Assembly: GCA_023014365.1 (NCBI GenBank)
Contig: JAEBUN010000021.1
Location: forward strand, 620,001-684,000
Origin: Lepiota brunneoincarnata
Taxonomy: Eukaryota; Basidiomycota; Agaricomycetes; Agaricales; Agaricaceae
Reading direction: 5' to 3'
DNA: 64,000 nucleotides
Shown piece by piece: positions 11,211 through 23,500 of the stretch; the stretch's first letter is position 1, and every line of letters starts with the position of its first letter. The position numbers were made by a program, and so were the translations under genes. Under the pieces are notes generated by a model. It saw nothing but the letters and a program-made list of their open reading frames with translations. It made no database searches and was not told the DNA's origin.

Positions 11211-13742
11211 ATGGAATCCCTGCCTGGCAGGGTACATGTCGTTAATGGAGATTTATTCTACTCGCCAAACTGCACCCGCAATTTTGCACTCCCAGATGCT
11301 GGAGAAGATGTTCGGCAGCTTCTGAAAACCAGGAACTCTACCTTTTCTGACTTACAGCAACCCTGGTGGTGGACCCCCACGACTGAATGGCTTGCCTTCA
11401 TACCCCATTTCCTGGTTTTGTTCACAGGGCACCTTCTTGAAGTCCTGGCTTACATTCCTCGTCGTATCATACCTAACGACAAGTACGGATACATACTTCC
11501 ACAGCACCTCGTAAGCCAGTGGCTAGCTGTGGACGAGCTCCTGGCGCGAGTAACGAAGGAGCTGGCCACAAATTATTCACTTCAATACTGCTGTCCGTAT
11601 CCGCCATACCATTTCAAGTACCACGTCGGCCACAATTCTCGGGAACGATCCCTTTCCCAAGCTGTTCTCGGTCGTGATTGGTTCGCTGTCTGGATTGGTT
11701 TGCTTTACTGGATGATCTGTAAAATCCCTGATCCTGATCACCGCGAGGGTATCACTCCCCCCGTCTGGTACACCCGCATTGTTCAACTCCGGGTTGGACA
11801 AGCTATCCTTGATAGCTTGCGAACGACACCCATGTTCCATAAAGCTTGGTTCATTGATCGTATTGGTCTAGTTCTACCTTTCCCAACCAACTCCGCCCAG
11901 CCTCGGGTCTCTTGGTTTATATCCTGCGGTATTCCCATTTGGTATCGTTGGAGTGCATTTGAGGTAGATGCTCTGCGTAGGCACCCACATTTCCCCCTTA
12001 AACCCCCACCCGAGTGGCAGCTCCAGGAAGCAACCACTTGGATTTCGCACCAGCCAGAAAACGTTACCCTTGACACCCCCGCTTCGCCATCCGCACCCGA
12101 CCCCCCATCACTTGCTATCCAAGAGCGGTCTGCTCAAGAAATACTACGAGCCTTCTTCCAGAATCGGGATGGTGAGAATTCCAGACGAAGGGAAAAAGAG
12201 TCATCTGCCGCCCGTCAAGCGCGCGAGAATCGTGAGCGTGAGCCACCCACCGCTTCCGCCCCGGTTTATGTATGGGACTGGAGTTTTGATACCCCACCAC
12301 AATACATTCGAAGCCTGGTTCGCAAAGGGGACCGTTTTACAACACTCATGGACTTCAGTTCCAAGCAGAAGTGATATGACTCATTCTTGAACGAGTGGAA
12401 TTGTGCTCATGAGCTAGGTCCTGACAACAGCTCACCAACGTGGGGAGGTGGTGATTACACGATGAACTTTGAAGAAGGCTGGAACGTTGATACCGAGGAC
12501 CTAGAAACAACGTTTCTTGCGGCCAGAAATCCACCAGACCCTATTCCGGTAGCAGTAGCCCTTGCTGCCAACTGTGACGCACAGCTTCTTGAAATATTAT
12601 ATGTTCATTTTGGATTCACCCCACCATTACCTCTACCAGATCATGTTGATGGCGAACGCAGCGCGATAGAACGCAAATGCCTATTGTCAATCACGGGGAT
12701 GTCTAATGTAACGAAGGATTCCCCCTCTTTGAACAGCGCTATTGCAACGTTGGCTATGCAGTTTATACGACACTTTTGGCAGGTTCCACCTGTCAAACCC
12801 ATGGCAGACTACTGGGATCTTCATCATCTCAATCGCCTCTCCATCACAACATCACCGCGACTTTCTGCAGTACGAATTGTCACAGCGCTGTCAGGAACAA
12901 CGTTCTACATGTTTGATTTTGGTGATCATTCGACAGTACCATGGAAGCTTGCCGTTTCCGATGCGTCAGTGGTGATGTTGATCTGTCGGATGGACAAGAG
13001 CCTTCAGGAGAAAGAAATTGCCCTGAAATTACTGGAAGCTGGCATCCCATTCCGAACTTTGCGGTTAGCACACGATATCCGAGGGGTCCTTCAGGAAAGG
13101 CCAATGCCTGTGTCTATCCCCCTTCGCATTGCAACGGCACAGTTCTCGGCCATAGACTTCGAGTTTTATCAATACCAGTCAGCTGCTCTTCTCAAGCAAC
13201 GCCATGCCCGAGCTGCCTTATTACGTGGAGGCTTCCTGCGACGTATTTCAAAGGAAACACTTAGTTTCAGTAGTGCGCTGGAGGGTCCAACTGCTTGCTA
13301 CCCTGAAAGTCGGCCCATGTTCTCTGCATTTGATCAGGGGGGAACAGAATATGTCGATGATGAGTTGACAACAGACGAAGAGGACCTCCTGTGTGGTCTC
13401 TACATGATGTTTACAGGTAAGTGAAAACTGTCGGATTTGAGATGTCCTTTTCACATAATTTATACAGGGCATGGTGAGCAAACGGCAAAGATGTCTTGGT
13501 TTCCATTGGCTTCAACTTGGGAGGGATGTGGATTGCGTCAGAATCATTGGACCGCCCAAGATGAGGACTTCTACATCAAGAGAGTCGCGGGCATCAAAAG
13601 TGGAGATACTTCCTATGGTCCGTTACCCCTGAATAAGTGGCGTGACAGAGTGCGTGGGTACAAGGAAGTTCGACAGGCTAAAGCACAGTTAGAGAGCTGG
13701 TCCAAGGCTGAGCTTCACACGCACATTGATCGTTCACATTAG
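11211..13742 (+). CDS. Uncharacterized basidiomycete protein, interrupted by one in-frame TGA
   Basis: Exon 1 runs 11,211-13,416 and exon 2 13,468-13,742, with a GTAAGT..CAG intron and the phase preserved (827 codons). The ATG at 11,211 was chosen because it directly follows the conserved upstream module. The only break is TGA at 12,372-12,374; the same frame continues with YDSFLNEWNC, so the stop could be a CGA-to-TGA change. Features: N-terminal VHVVNGDLF, a central Trp-rich part, a charged Arg/Glu region (about residues 325-360), an acidic segment (YVDDELTTDEEDLLCGLYMMFTG) and a C-terminal SWFPLASTWEGCGL..YIKR motif. I recall the last pattern from expanded Agaricomycete families of unknown function. 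It may be a recent pseudogene. Confidence 0.6.
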
Positions 13743-14630
13743 CTACCATCGTCCCTCTCTAATGTTCGCATTCATATTTACAACTGTCCAATAATATGAT
13801 GATATATCTGCCTTGTTTGTCAAACAATGAGACGTAAACTGTGTATGTATAAGCGTCTATCTTTCGCAGAGCTTCAAATAAAAAGCTGGGAAAGCGAACG
13901 CTCTGGGGGAGGGAACACGCCTTCACATGCATAGCCTCACGTACACTTCCCCTTGCCATTGTCTCACCCATTCTCGACGCGCCTCAGGAAACTTGAGCAC
14001 CATCCTCAACACTCCCGGTAGTACAATGCCCTCTCTTTAGAACGGTTAATTCTCATTGTTTCCTGTAGTCACTTTTGACTTTCCTTCATGACATATTCTG
14101 TGTTTCCTAGGTAGCTATCTTGGGCTCATATAGAATTCGGGTGTTCGAGCGCCTCACTAGCCAGTAGACCCTTCTTCCCTCCTTCTCTTGCTCCCGACGG
14201 ACTTGGGCCTGAGTGGTCATTTCGTTGGCCTGGCTCTCCTTTTATCGTTTTGTTGATGCCTTCGCTGATCATTCTTTAATACAAATCAGGAAAGAGTTGT
14301 CAAGGTGGATGGTTTATATGGTACAGGTGAGCTAGCATATATCAAAGTGGTACAAAGTGAGATGAGAAGGGGAGAAGGGGGAGGGGCCCAGCACACAAAG
14401 GGCGATCTACACACCGATCTTAAGCTCCGTCAACACAGGTATCAAGTGTCATTATTTAAAAGGTGCTATGACGACTCGTAAATAGTCCTCATGCAGAAGC
14501 AGCTGAACATCCCCTCTGACAAGGAAGCCTGGTGTGTATTCGTGAAAGGGGCGGAACGTCCTCGGCGATATGATCTACTTATTAGTCGGGAATAGCTTCA
14601 AGAAGTGTGCCGCCAGCTCACCTGCACCTT
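13743..14630. other. Intergenic, no supported gene
   Basis: No recognisable coding, RNA or repeat signal beyond very short frames. Confidence 0.4.
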
Positions 14631-14639
14631 CCCCTGTGG

Positions 14640-16410
14640 TGCGAACACTTGTCGTATGGGCTCCAGGCACAGGTCACCATTTGACTCCAAGTTAAATGTC
14701 ATTTCTGCAGTCGGATTCCAATCTTTGGCTGCTTGGAACACCCGGATCAAGATTGAAGCCCTTGCTGGTTCTGTCGTCTCCTCCCTTCGCTATTGAAAAT
14801 CAGAAATCTAGACAAGGTAACAAATAGAACGAACAACAGTGGAGCTTCTGGGATGTCTTCTGTGAGCTGATCTAAGGGGTTGCCAGTGCCGTTTTCTTCG
14901 GAACTTCGTCAATTAGAATAAATCCAGTACACTTTACGTTGTATTACTCACTGACGGGTTTGGTTCGGAAGCGGCTCTCCTTCCATTACAATATCTGGGG
15001 TGAAGATACTGGCTGTAGGGTCACCGGGCCCAACTGGTATATGCCCGCTACCCACTTCTCGTTTCTGGAGCCTCTGGCGAGCATACTGCATTATATTAAC
15101 CCCTGGCAAACTCAAAAGAAACATACGCCATACCATTTGGAGTGCATTGATATAATCAATTTTTATTTTCCGGTTATGGGTCCTCTTTCCTGAGGATGAG
15201 ACGATGAGCTGAAGTCTATTGCACAGCTCTTCTAGTACCACTTTGGTACATCGGCGTAGAGTGGACTTGCTAACAGGACCCTTCTGGAGGGAGGCCTGGA
15301 TCTTGTCAATCATGGCCATTATCATAAATAGGAGAAAGGATATTTGGGGACTGTTGCGACAGGACGAGGCTTTTAACCTAAGGAAGAACAATAATACTTG
15401 TCATGTAGAACAGGACATCATTACAATATAACAGTACAAAGTGATACAAATCATTGAAGGGAAGCGTATCCAACTCCAAGACAATAAGGGTGAAGTGTGA
15501 TTAATGAAACGACCACGGACTCGTCCCCGCAGCTTCGTAAAATTGATGTTACAACTCCACAGTGGGTAAGGAGGCTTCGAGGAAAAAGAGGGAGTGACTT
15601 GAGTGAGGAAGGTAGAATGCAGGTTATACTGTTGCCCAGGTGGCCTTACTGCAGTGGAGACCGCCTCGTCATTAGGGGCTGAGGTATCTAAGTACAGGTG
15701 TGCTACTTAAATACCTAATGAAAATGTGCTAAGGGCAGGATCCCGCATGCAGTAGAATTATGTTCCTTACATCATTCTGAGGGTCCATCCAGGCTTGAAT
15801 TGGCACAGGCAGTCCCTGAGGGAAGACAATGGTTGGTAAGCCCAGCTGAGAACGAAGAAGGGCTTACCACTGGAGTCCTTTCGTCGCCTACTGAGGTCAA
15901 GTTTAATCAATTCTCTAGTCACCCAGCTGTTTTTGAAGTGGGCAAGTATTGGATATTCGACAGCCATCTAGAGAAGAAATTGAGCTCAATAAACCGGGAT
16001 AAGAACGTTATTGGAGATACCTGAGAGCATAAGTCATCAATATTCGTGCTGTTCTGCTTGCCAAAAGGGGTGTCCGGGTTCAGCATAGTGGATATCAATG
16101 TTTGTATAGTTTCCTGAGGTGGTCAGTATATTTGGGGTGGGGGGCCAAGGAACGTTCTCACCATAATTTCTTGATGCTGTGCTTCAGCAATACATGCTTT
16201 ACGGAAGAGAGCTGACATGGACTTAAAGGTCGTTTGGGGTTTTGGGATGGTTTCCCATAGTGCTTCTGAGCTGGGGGTTGTTGTTGGGAGGTATTTACGC
16301 CGTAGAGTAGTTGGTGGTGGGGTGACCATACGCTCAAGGGAAAATCGACGTCGAAGAGTTGAGGGGGGAAAGCAGCGTTGGATGCGGTGCGTAGTCCGGG
16401 TTGGCGCCAT
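14640..16410 (-). CDS. Uncharacterized multi-exon protein, minus strand
   Basis: Start ATG at 16,410 opens an 83-codon exon (to 16,162) ending EAQHQEIM at a GTGAGA donor. Exon 2 (16,113-16,021) reads ETIQTLISTMLNPDTPFG. Exon 3 (15,967-15,868) reads VEYPILAHFKNSWVTRELI and ends at GTAAGC. Exon 4 reads GLPVPIQAWMDPQND. Phases agree across these four. Further downstream are frames with APNDEAVSTAVRPPGQQYN (about 15,650-15,690), MIDKIQASLQKG..RRCTKVVLEELCNRLQ (15,200-15,320) and ILIRVFQAAKDWNPTAEMTF (about 14,690-14,760), which may be later exons. The exon 1-2 pattern matches a family I associate with the 6.5-8.6 kb gene, so the two may be relatives. Function unknown; the 3' half is unresolved. 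Confidence 0.45.
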
Positions 16411-17387
16411 GGTAGGAGTCAGAATAGCCCTACTGTATCATTTATATTATAGGAGTCTTTAGTCGGGCCGATTGCTATCCACTGCACACAAAAAGAACCT
16501 GCAGGGCATCTGTGAGCGGGTAACGAAGGTAACAAAAAGAAGGTGTCGGTGTCGGCCTACGTGTGAAAAAAGACAATCACCCACTCAAGAGAGGAAGGTA
16601 TTCAGGAGGAGCAAGAGGGCGTTTACTTGTGACATCTCTCCGAAAGGTTATCATCATTCGAAATGAATAACCACCAGTTTGAGGTCTGAAAATTCATTCG
16701 GACGTCAGGATAAGATAGTAATTGTTGCATTAACAATCAAGATTTACCTTCACAGCAATTAGCCCTCCGATGAAGAACAAACATCGACTTGGAAGTATTC
16801 AGCAATGTAAGAGCGTTGGGTCGGAAATAAACTTTTTGTCAAAGCTTAGAAACCAATGAACCTTTTATCAAGCCCTGGAAACCATTGGTAGCTTATTATC
16901 TCGCTACGGAATTTAAGAGAGCCACCTCCAGACGTAGCCCCCATTAACCACATTCCCCACTCTCTCATATTACGGAACATGCACTTTATCACCACTTCAG
17001 CCTTTCTCGGCAACCCCTGCCGGTTGGGTTTCATCAATACAGGAGGAGCTGCTGGACAGGTAGTAGCTTGCATGCTGGAAATTCAGAATGTGCTGACGCA
17101 CCTTACAGCTTTTTGATGTCATGAATCTCATGAAGCAGGCCCTCGGTAATGGTTGTACCTTAGGAAAGCGGAAGGCATTCGTAGAGATCGAGAGAAATGA
17201 GTCTGAAAAAAAGCGAAAATTGGTGGGTCATGAGCATGGAAACAAGTAATTGACTGACCGGTTCTCATTAGAATTCCGGGCAAGCCGAACAGTTACTGAG
17301 TCCCACGATCTGTGAGGCGAGGAAGGTGTGTCTAGGAGAAACATAATTCTGAGTTGACGCGATTGATGCTTACATTAGATACAACCA
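16411..17387. other. Intergenic, no supported gene
   Basis: Short frames only. This stretch separates two divergent genes (minus-strand gene from 16,410 and plus-strand F-box-like gene from 17,388) and may hold both promoters. Confidence 0.4.
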
Positions 17388-18860
17388 ATGTTACCCGATG
17401 AACTCCTTTTGAAGATATTTGGTGACGTTGACGATCAAGGGTTGATCTCCCTAGCGCACGCGGACAATGCCTTCATTGGTTGCACTATGGACATCTACCG
17501 CTCGAGGCTCGAGGAAAGGGGAATTCTTGATGAGCGCTTCAGTTCTACCAGAATCACGTTGGTAGGAATGCCGGTCACCAAAGAAGATATCACTTTCCTC
17601 TCTTCGATCCTCCTCCCCCACCTCAAGAACATCAGCCTCGACTGCGACTTGTTCAATCTGCTTGCGTTTAATCAGAGTGTTTGTCGCATGATCCAAAATG
17701 CGGCTAAGATTTCTGACTTACAAATTCAAGTCTACTGCAAGGAGATAGGACTTCTTCGTGACCCACATACGATCTCTGTTTTGGAGGACCTCTTGCAGTC
17801 TGCTGGAACCAAGAAAAAGCTCCTCAGCTTTGGGTTGGTACTCGGTGATGATTTTAAACCTGCCAGGATAGCGCCAGAGCTGGAGGGGCCACCCGGGTCC
17901 CACATATATATCCCACCGGTCCAAACCTCAAGGCTTGAGATCAGTACAGTATTCTGGCACACGAAACACAGATCGTTATCGAGCATTCTCCAACCGCTGT
18001 TGGTGAACCCATTTGTCTCCGTAGTATGGGTTTACCACCACCGTGGGTACGGAGCTGACTGGCGCCAAGTTAACCTCAAGAATGCTCATACTATGCGTAT
18101 GCTCAGTGATGATCACGTTAGGATACCCCGCAGCCTCTACGAACGTCATCCGAAGTTGACCAAGATTACGACAACATACCCATTCGCAACAGTACACCCT
18201 CCCACCCCTCCTGGCTGGGGCTTCCGCAGTGGGTCGATGCAGAACACCCGCCCAAACACTATCCCACCATCCATCCGATTTCTCGAAACGTCACCAAATT
18301 TTGCCTGGGAATCGGGCTACAACTCGAATCTCGAGAGTTTATGTATCAGAGCCGTGGAACCATGGTCCGCGACCCTAGCATCCGATCCATCCCTGGTATG
18401 CCAGAAGGTCAGAGGTATGACACGTGTGTTTGGAAATATCTTTGCGCACCATATCGAGGGTACAAAGCTGGAATTTGAGTTCCCCAACGACATCTCAGGG
18501 CACTGTAAGGCTATGGGCAGTTCTGCCTGCTCGTGCTCCCTGCTCGTGGAGGGTTTGACCTCAAGGACAGAAGTGGTGACTTTCCGCGTGGATTCACTGG
18601 TGCCGGATCTTTATGTGAGTACTTCATTCAACTTCCACGTATCCTCGCACTTACTGGACTTAAAGGGCTACTTTTTCGAGCTATTGAAAGACTTTCCAGC
18701 TGTTCATGAGCTTAGCATCCGGACTTGGTTGTGTAAAACATCAGTGGATCAAGAGAGGGAATTCGCCATTAAATTACGGGAACAACTCACGGGATTAACT
18801 ACGATAGAAACCCCCCATGGTATTTGGAACATGGATGGTTTGTCCCCAGTACTTTCATAG
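17388..18860 (+). CDS. F-box-like protein, single exon
   Basis: An uninterrupted 490-codon frame. The N-terminus LPDELLLKIFGDVDDQGLISLA is an F-box-type helix pattern; such proteins usually act as substrate receptors for SCF ubiquitin ligases. The rest is a long variable region with spaced hydrophobic segments typical of fungal F-box/LRR-like proteins, although no clear LRR consensus is seen. The start is supported because the F-box begins at residue 2. No intron is needed. It lies between uncharacterized genes bounded by the palindromic repeats, and nothing suggests decay. Confidence 0.7.
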   Translation: MLPDELLLKIFGDVDDQGLISLAHADNAFIGCTMDIYRSRLEERGILDERFSSTRITLVGMPVTKEDITFLSSILLPHLKNISLDCDLFNLLAFNQSVCRMIQNAAKISDLQIQVYCKEIGLLRDPHTISVLEDLLQSAGTKKKLLSFGLVLGDDFKPARIAPELEGPPGSHIYIPPVQTSRLEISTVFWHTKHRSLSSILQPLLVNPFVSVVWVYHHRGYGADWRQVNLKNAHTMRMLSDDHVRIPRSLYERHPKLTKITTTYPFATVHPPTPPGWGFRSGSMQNTRPNTIPPSIRFLETSPNFAWESGYNSNLESLCIRAVEPWSATLASDPSLVCQKVRGMTRVFGNIFAHHIEGTKLEFEFPNDISGHCKAMGSSACSCSLLVEGLTSRTEVVTFRVDSLVPDLYVSTSFNFHVSSHLLDLKGYFFELLKDFPAVHELSIRTWLCKTSVDQEREFAIKLREQLTGLTTIETPHGIWNMDGLSPVLS

Positions 18861-19006
18861 TAGTATACAAGCTTCCCTTAATCCAGCTGAGCCTAGCATC
18901 TCCCAGTGTCTTAGATAGTGTTGTACCGATATAATGCATGTAATGACGTGGATGGTACCCCATTGTACGAAGTGACAGAATGTGTCCTCGTAAGGCGATC
19001 AATGAT

Positions 19007-19070
19007 GACTGTGCGGTGAACCAGCAACAGCCACTATGAAGGGATTCTGTGCCTGGAACTTCCAGTACAC
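19007..19070 (-). promoter_or_regulatory. Diverged copy of palindrome plus upstream module
   Basis: On the minus strand a palindrome-like 22-mer (19,049-19,070, centre TGGAACTTCCA) is followed by a module resembling 11,181-11,209 (19,007-19,030). A minus-strand frame then reads SLIALRGHILSLR, weakly like the N-terminus of the 11.2-kb gene. It looks like a truncated family copy. Confidence 0.5.
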
Positions 19071-19573
19071 AATGAGCGGGTGGACGGTTAAAGTGAGTGG
19101 AGCAGGCGGACGACTTACAAATTGACTTATCATGGTTGCCATAAGCACTAATGGCAACTGATATGAGGCATTTACTGCAGCTGGCTTTGTGGTAAACAGA
19201 ACAGGCGAGTAGATTGAGGGCGAGAAAGGGCAAAGAAAGAGAGGAGAGTATGAGAATACCCAGTAATACAGGTCGAAGGCGGCAAGGTTAATACTCTGGA
19301 CGTTGGCAGCAACCCTAGAATTTGAATTTCGCTCCATGAACGGGCTACAGGCAGCCAAGGGGCAGAGACGGGCTTACATGTCAGGGAAAAATCTGAAGAT
19401 AATCACCCACTCAGGAAGGGAAGGAATTCCAAAGGAGCGGGGATAGGCTTACACGTGGGAAAAAATTGATGACAATCGCCCACTCAGGGGAAAAGGGAGC
19501 AGGCAGGCGCTGTTTGTAGCTTTCGCTCTAGAGGTGTCACCTCTGAGAGTGAGCGGTCATATATTTGAGCATT

Positions 19574-19896
19574 CTACACGTCAGAGATAGCGATTCTTGC
19601 ATCATTAACCAAACCATACCTCCGGCAGCAACCAGCCCGTTGGAGGACACGCTCTTCGAGGTCCGATGGTTCATGCGGCAGAGCAGAGCCGGCATTCTTG
19701 GGCCATATCCCGGTGTTTTCGTAGCACCATATAACCTGCTGGCGTGTCAATTCCTGTGAACTCAGGTGGATTTGCTCCTGCGCGCATAGATTGTTTCCAT
19801 TGATAAGGTAGACTGCAGACCCCTTGGACAATTGACTGTGCGGTTAAACCAGCAACAGTTTATTAGGGAATAGGTGCCTGGATAATCCAGTTCACC
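19574..19896 (-). pseudogene. N-terminal fragment of the 11.2-kb gene family with its upstream module
   Basis: The minus strand starts with the palindrome (19,873-19,896, centre TGGATAATCCA) and the conserved module (19,831-19,858). A short frame then reads SKGSAVYLINGNNL..QELTRQQVIWCYENTGIW and stops at 19,574. VYLINGNN aligns with VHVVNGDL at the start of the 11.2-kb gene. Only this N-terminal part is present, so it is a truncated duplicate in inverted orientation. Confidence 0.5.
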
Positions 19897-20047
19897 GTGG
19901 GGACCGACTTCGAGTCAGGAAAGCCTGAGCGGGTTGAACTTGCTCCTGTTTGGTGTCGTTGTGGTAGGGTGTGTATTGTCATGTTTATCACCCCACGCAC
20001 CCGCTCTGAATCTTCACCATCCCATCCCACTGTAGCACTCCGAACAA

Positions 20048-20120
20048 CAGTGTCTTGGACTATCCGAACACTGCCATTTCACGTACGAGGAAGATTTTGT
20101 GTGTTGGACTATCCAAACAC
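20048..20120 (+). repeat. Palindrome pair, right arm of long inverted repeat
   Basis: Near-palindromes at 20,048-20,073 and 20,101-20,120 (centres TTGGACTATCC) mirror the pair at 10,827-10,903. A plus-strand ATG frame (MTEEGVLEGAVFVWDGWQW) starts about 20 bp later and reaches a GTGAGT donor, so this may also be a gene 5' region. Confidence 0.7.
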
Positions 20121-20591
20121 ATCGTCTCGTCTTATTCATGATGACTGAGGAAGGTGTGCTCGAGGGAGCCGTTTTCGTCTGGGACGGTTGGCAGTGGGCG
20201 CAGATGAAACGAAAGTATCTGTGAGTATGGTGTGTTGGGTACACAAACGAACCACTGACTACACCCCCTGCAGCAAATGCAAGATAGTCCTATCCTCCCG
20301 CTGAATATCGTTATTGCGGCCTCGGCTTTTTCATATATGGGTCTTTCCATTCCTTCCTTGTTCTATAGTAACGCGTATAATGGCAATATTGGTCTTTTGC
20401 CAAGTTCGGCCGTAATAATCACGGTCCCAAAGTACAATGTCTCCAATCTGGAGGACAACCATGCCCAATTGTGGCCATAGGGCTCGCGTCCTCCTTTATG
20501 AGGGACTGTGGTGATCAACCCTCTATTTCGCAGCGTCACCAGTCCTCCCCCGTCATTAGTATTTCCTTCCTATTTGACACATCGCGCCTTC

Positions 20592-23500
20592 ATGGGGAGA
20601 GCCGACCCGTCAGCCCTCGTCTTGTGCCATTGTAACTGCTGCAATGGTAAAGCTATTTCTCAATCACTGCACGTCCTGCACCTAGAAGCTCAGGAGCTAT
20701 CGGGCCGATCGGTGACAACGAATCCCTCCCACCCATCTCCGCCCAACCCTCGGGACCCTTCCATGATGGATCCAACACATTTCTCGCAGTTGCTAGCACT
20801 TCATCAGTCGACCAACACAAGAATCGGCTCTCTCAAGCGCGAGTTAAAGCACTGGGGCGGGTGTCCACCATCAACAGTGTCACCACGACTTCACCTGAAA
20901 TCAGACCCATATTCGTACCTCCAAAGTGAGCAAGAATATTTGGAAGATCTAGAACGTCGACTCCAACATTCTCCTCACCGTGGAAGACCTGACTGCGAGC
21001 TGGTGATTGAGGCTTGCTTGGAGATTGTTCGAGAGGCACGATCATTAGTGGCGTCTCATCTGGAGAGTTTGAAGCAGTCGACTCAACATAAGTCGAACAT
21101 GCGTAACATCTATAACACCGGTGAGTCTTACGGTTCTTGGAGGCGGGATTCGGTTATACTTAGATGACTTTCAGCCCATCATTTCGACCACCCTCTCGCC
21201 AAAGCGGACCCAACCATTGCCATTATTTTCTTCATGGCCGCTGTGCTACACCTTTTGGCGGCATGCTCCCGATCTGTGGCAAATTTTTGCCTACAAATGG
21301 TGAAGCTCGCAATGAAAGCTTCATGCACTGACAAGGGTCAGATCAACGTAATTGAGAGCATTCCATGCGATGTTCGAACTGTCCGCAAGATGCTTCCTCT
21401 CGATCCCGTTGTCACCACATATGCTGCCTGTCCCTCATGCCATTCGCTCTATCCGCCAATCTCCCAAGATGGTATCAGTGTATATCCTTCTCGATGCACT
21501 TCCGTCCGTTTCCCTGAACAACCGACCTGTGATGCGCGACTTTGCAAGCTGGGTGTCAAGGACGGAACCAGTATTAGGGTTCCAATACGTCCATATGCAA
21601 TGCAGAGCTTCACTGCGTTCCTGGGAGAATTATATTCCCGCCCGGGGATCGAAGCTGCCATTCGTTCGACAAACCAGGGATTACGGGAGGATTCCGTTGT
21701 ACGGGACATCAACCAGAGTCAAGCGGTTCGAGAGTTTCGGGACTTGGAGGGCAATATTTTTGTTGATTCAAAGGATGAGATCAGGACCGTTTGGAGCCTC
21801 AGCTATGATGGTTTCAACCCTCTTCATAACAAGGCTGCGGGCAAATCAACATCTTCCGGAGTTCTCGCGATGATCTGCCTAAGCCTCCCGCCGGAACTTC
21901 GTCACAAACCAGAGAATATCTACCTCGTCGGTATCATCCCTGGTCCCAAGCAACCCGCCGCCGATGGCCTGAACCCATACCTCGCGCCTCTGATTGACAC
22001 TCTCACAACTTGCTTCTGTGAAGGCACATGGTTCACTAAGACTTACGAGTGTCCGGCCGGCCGAAGATCGCGAGAAGCTGTGATCCTTAGTGTCAATGAC
22101 CTGCCTGGTTCCCGCAAAATTACTGGATGTGCTGGTCACTCTGCGACTCGCTTTTGTTCTTTGTGCTATCTGCCGAAGGACGATATAAACAACATTGATC
22201 GCACCACTGATGCCTGGAAGCCTATTACGATTGAAGAGTATTGCAAGGCTGCAAAGTCTTGGCGCGATGCCCCTAGCAAATCCCGCCGTGCAAAGCTCTA
22301 CAAGAAGAATGGTATTCGTTGGTCCGAATTTCTTCGCTTGCCGTATTGGGACCCTGTTCGATACGTTATTATCGATGGTATGCACAACCTATTTCTTGGC
22401 CTTGTAAGGCACCACTTCCGGGTCATCATTGGCACGCATTGGGAAGACAAGGCCTCTGAAGACGACGAGTTCCACTCATCTCCGCCTCAGGAAAAGGACC
22501 TACAGAAGGGCCGCCAACTTCTCACGCAGAATCCGAGTATTGCAAAGCTCCGCCGCCTTTCCGTTGCTGTGCTGCGGGTGTTGTGCGAGGACCATCATGT
22601 ACTCAATCAAGTACCTAGTCGCCGGCCGAAAAAGATGGACTATATTTCAACATTACTTGTAAGCATAATATCCGTCATGCCCTTTTATTGTCTAATGCAA
22701 ACCCAGGCCCCTGGAAGTAAAGAGTCATCACCCACTGTAACTCCAGAATCTCACATAATCGACGGGGACCTCACACAAATATCTGCCGACGAGGAAATTG
22801 ATACGCTGGATACCCCAGCCCCTCTCCTGAATACGCCAGAGCTCCAGCGAATTCACAGTGATATACAATCCACAAGCCGACCCACCTGGAAGACAAGTCC
22901 GCCACGTAAATTTGGCACCCCTGCGCAAGGGAAGCTGAAAGCTGATGAATGGAGAGCATCCGTTGAGTTCGACCTCCCGGTGTCACTACTAAAGCTATGG
23001 GCCACCAGCCCAGATGAACAGGATGATCTCACGAACAAGGACTTACTCGCAGCCATCCACAGTACCATACTCCTTTCCATAGCCATCAGCTACGCAACCT
23101 CCCATTCCACCACCGCCTTCCATGCCGACCAATACCTCCGCTTTATGACCGCCTATATTGTATCAATCTGTCAGCTTCGTCCTGACATAAATCTCCATCC
23201 TATTCATCACAACGCCCTTCACCTGGATCAATTTTTGCGTCTTTTTGGCCCCATCCATGGATGGTGGATGTTTCCCTTCGAGCGACTCATTGGTATGCTC
23301 CAGAATTTAAATACCAATTTCAAATCAGGTTTATTCAATATCCCACTGAAGTTATAAATGCTAAATACCTGTATAGGGGAGCTGGAGAAGACAATGGTCA
23401 AGTCTTTTTGTGCAGCATCCAAGCTGCGAACCCTCTTGCACCGCATTAGAGCCAGGGACCCTGAGCTTGTTGATCGAGCCATCGAAATATTCAATTCCTG

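Noticed and set aside
10901..20052. CACTA-type element bounded by CACTG/CAGTG beside the palindromes
   Set aside because: CACTG and CAGTG do lie at the palindrome edges, but no short target duplication or longer terminal repeat inside them could be confirmed.
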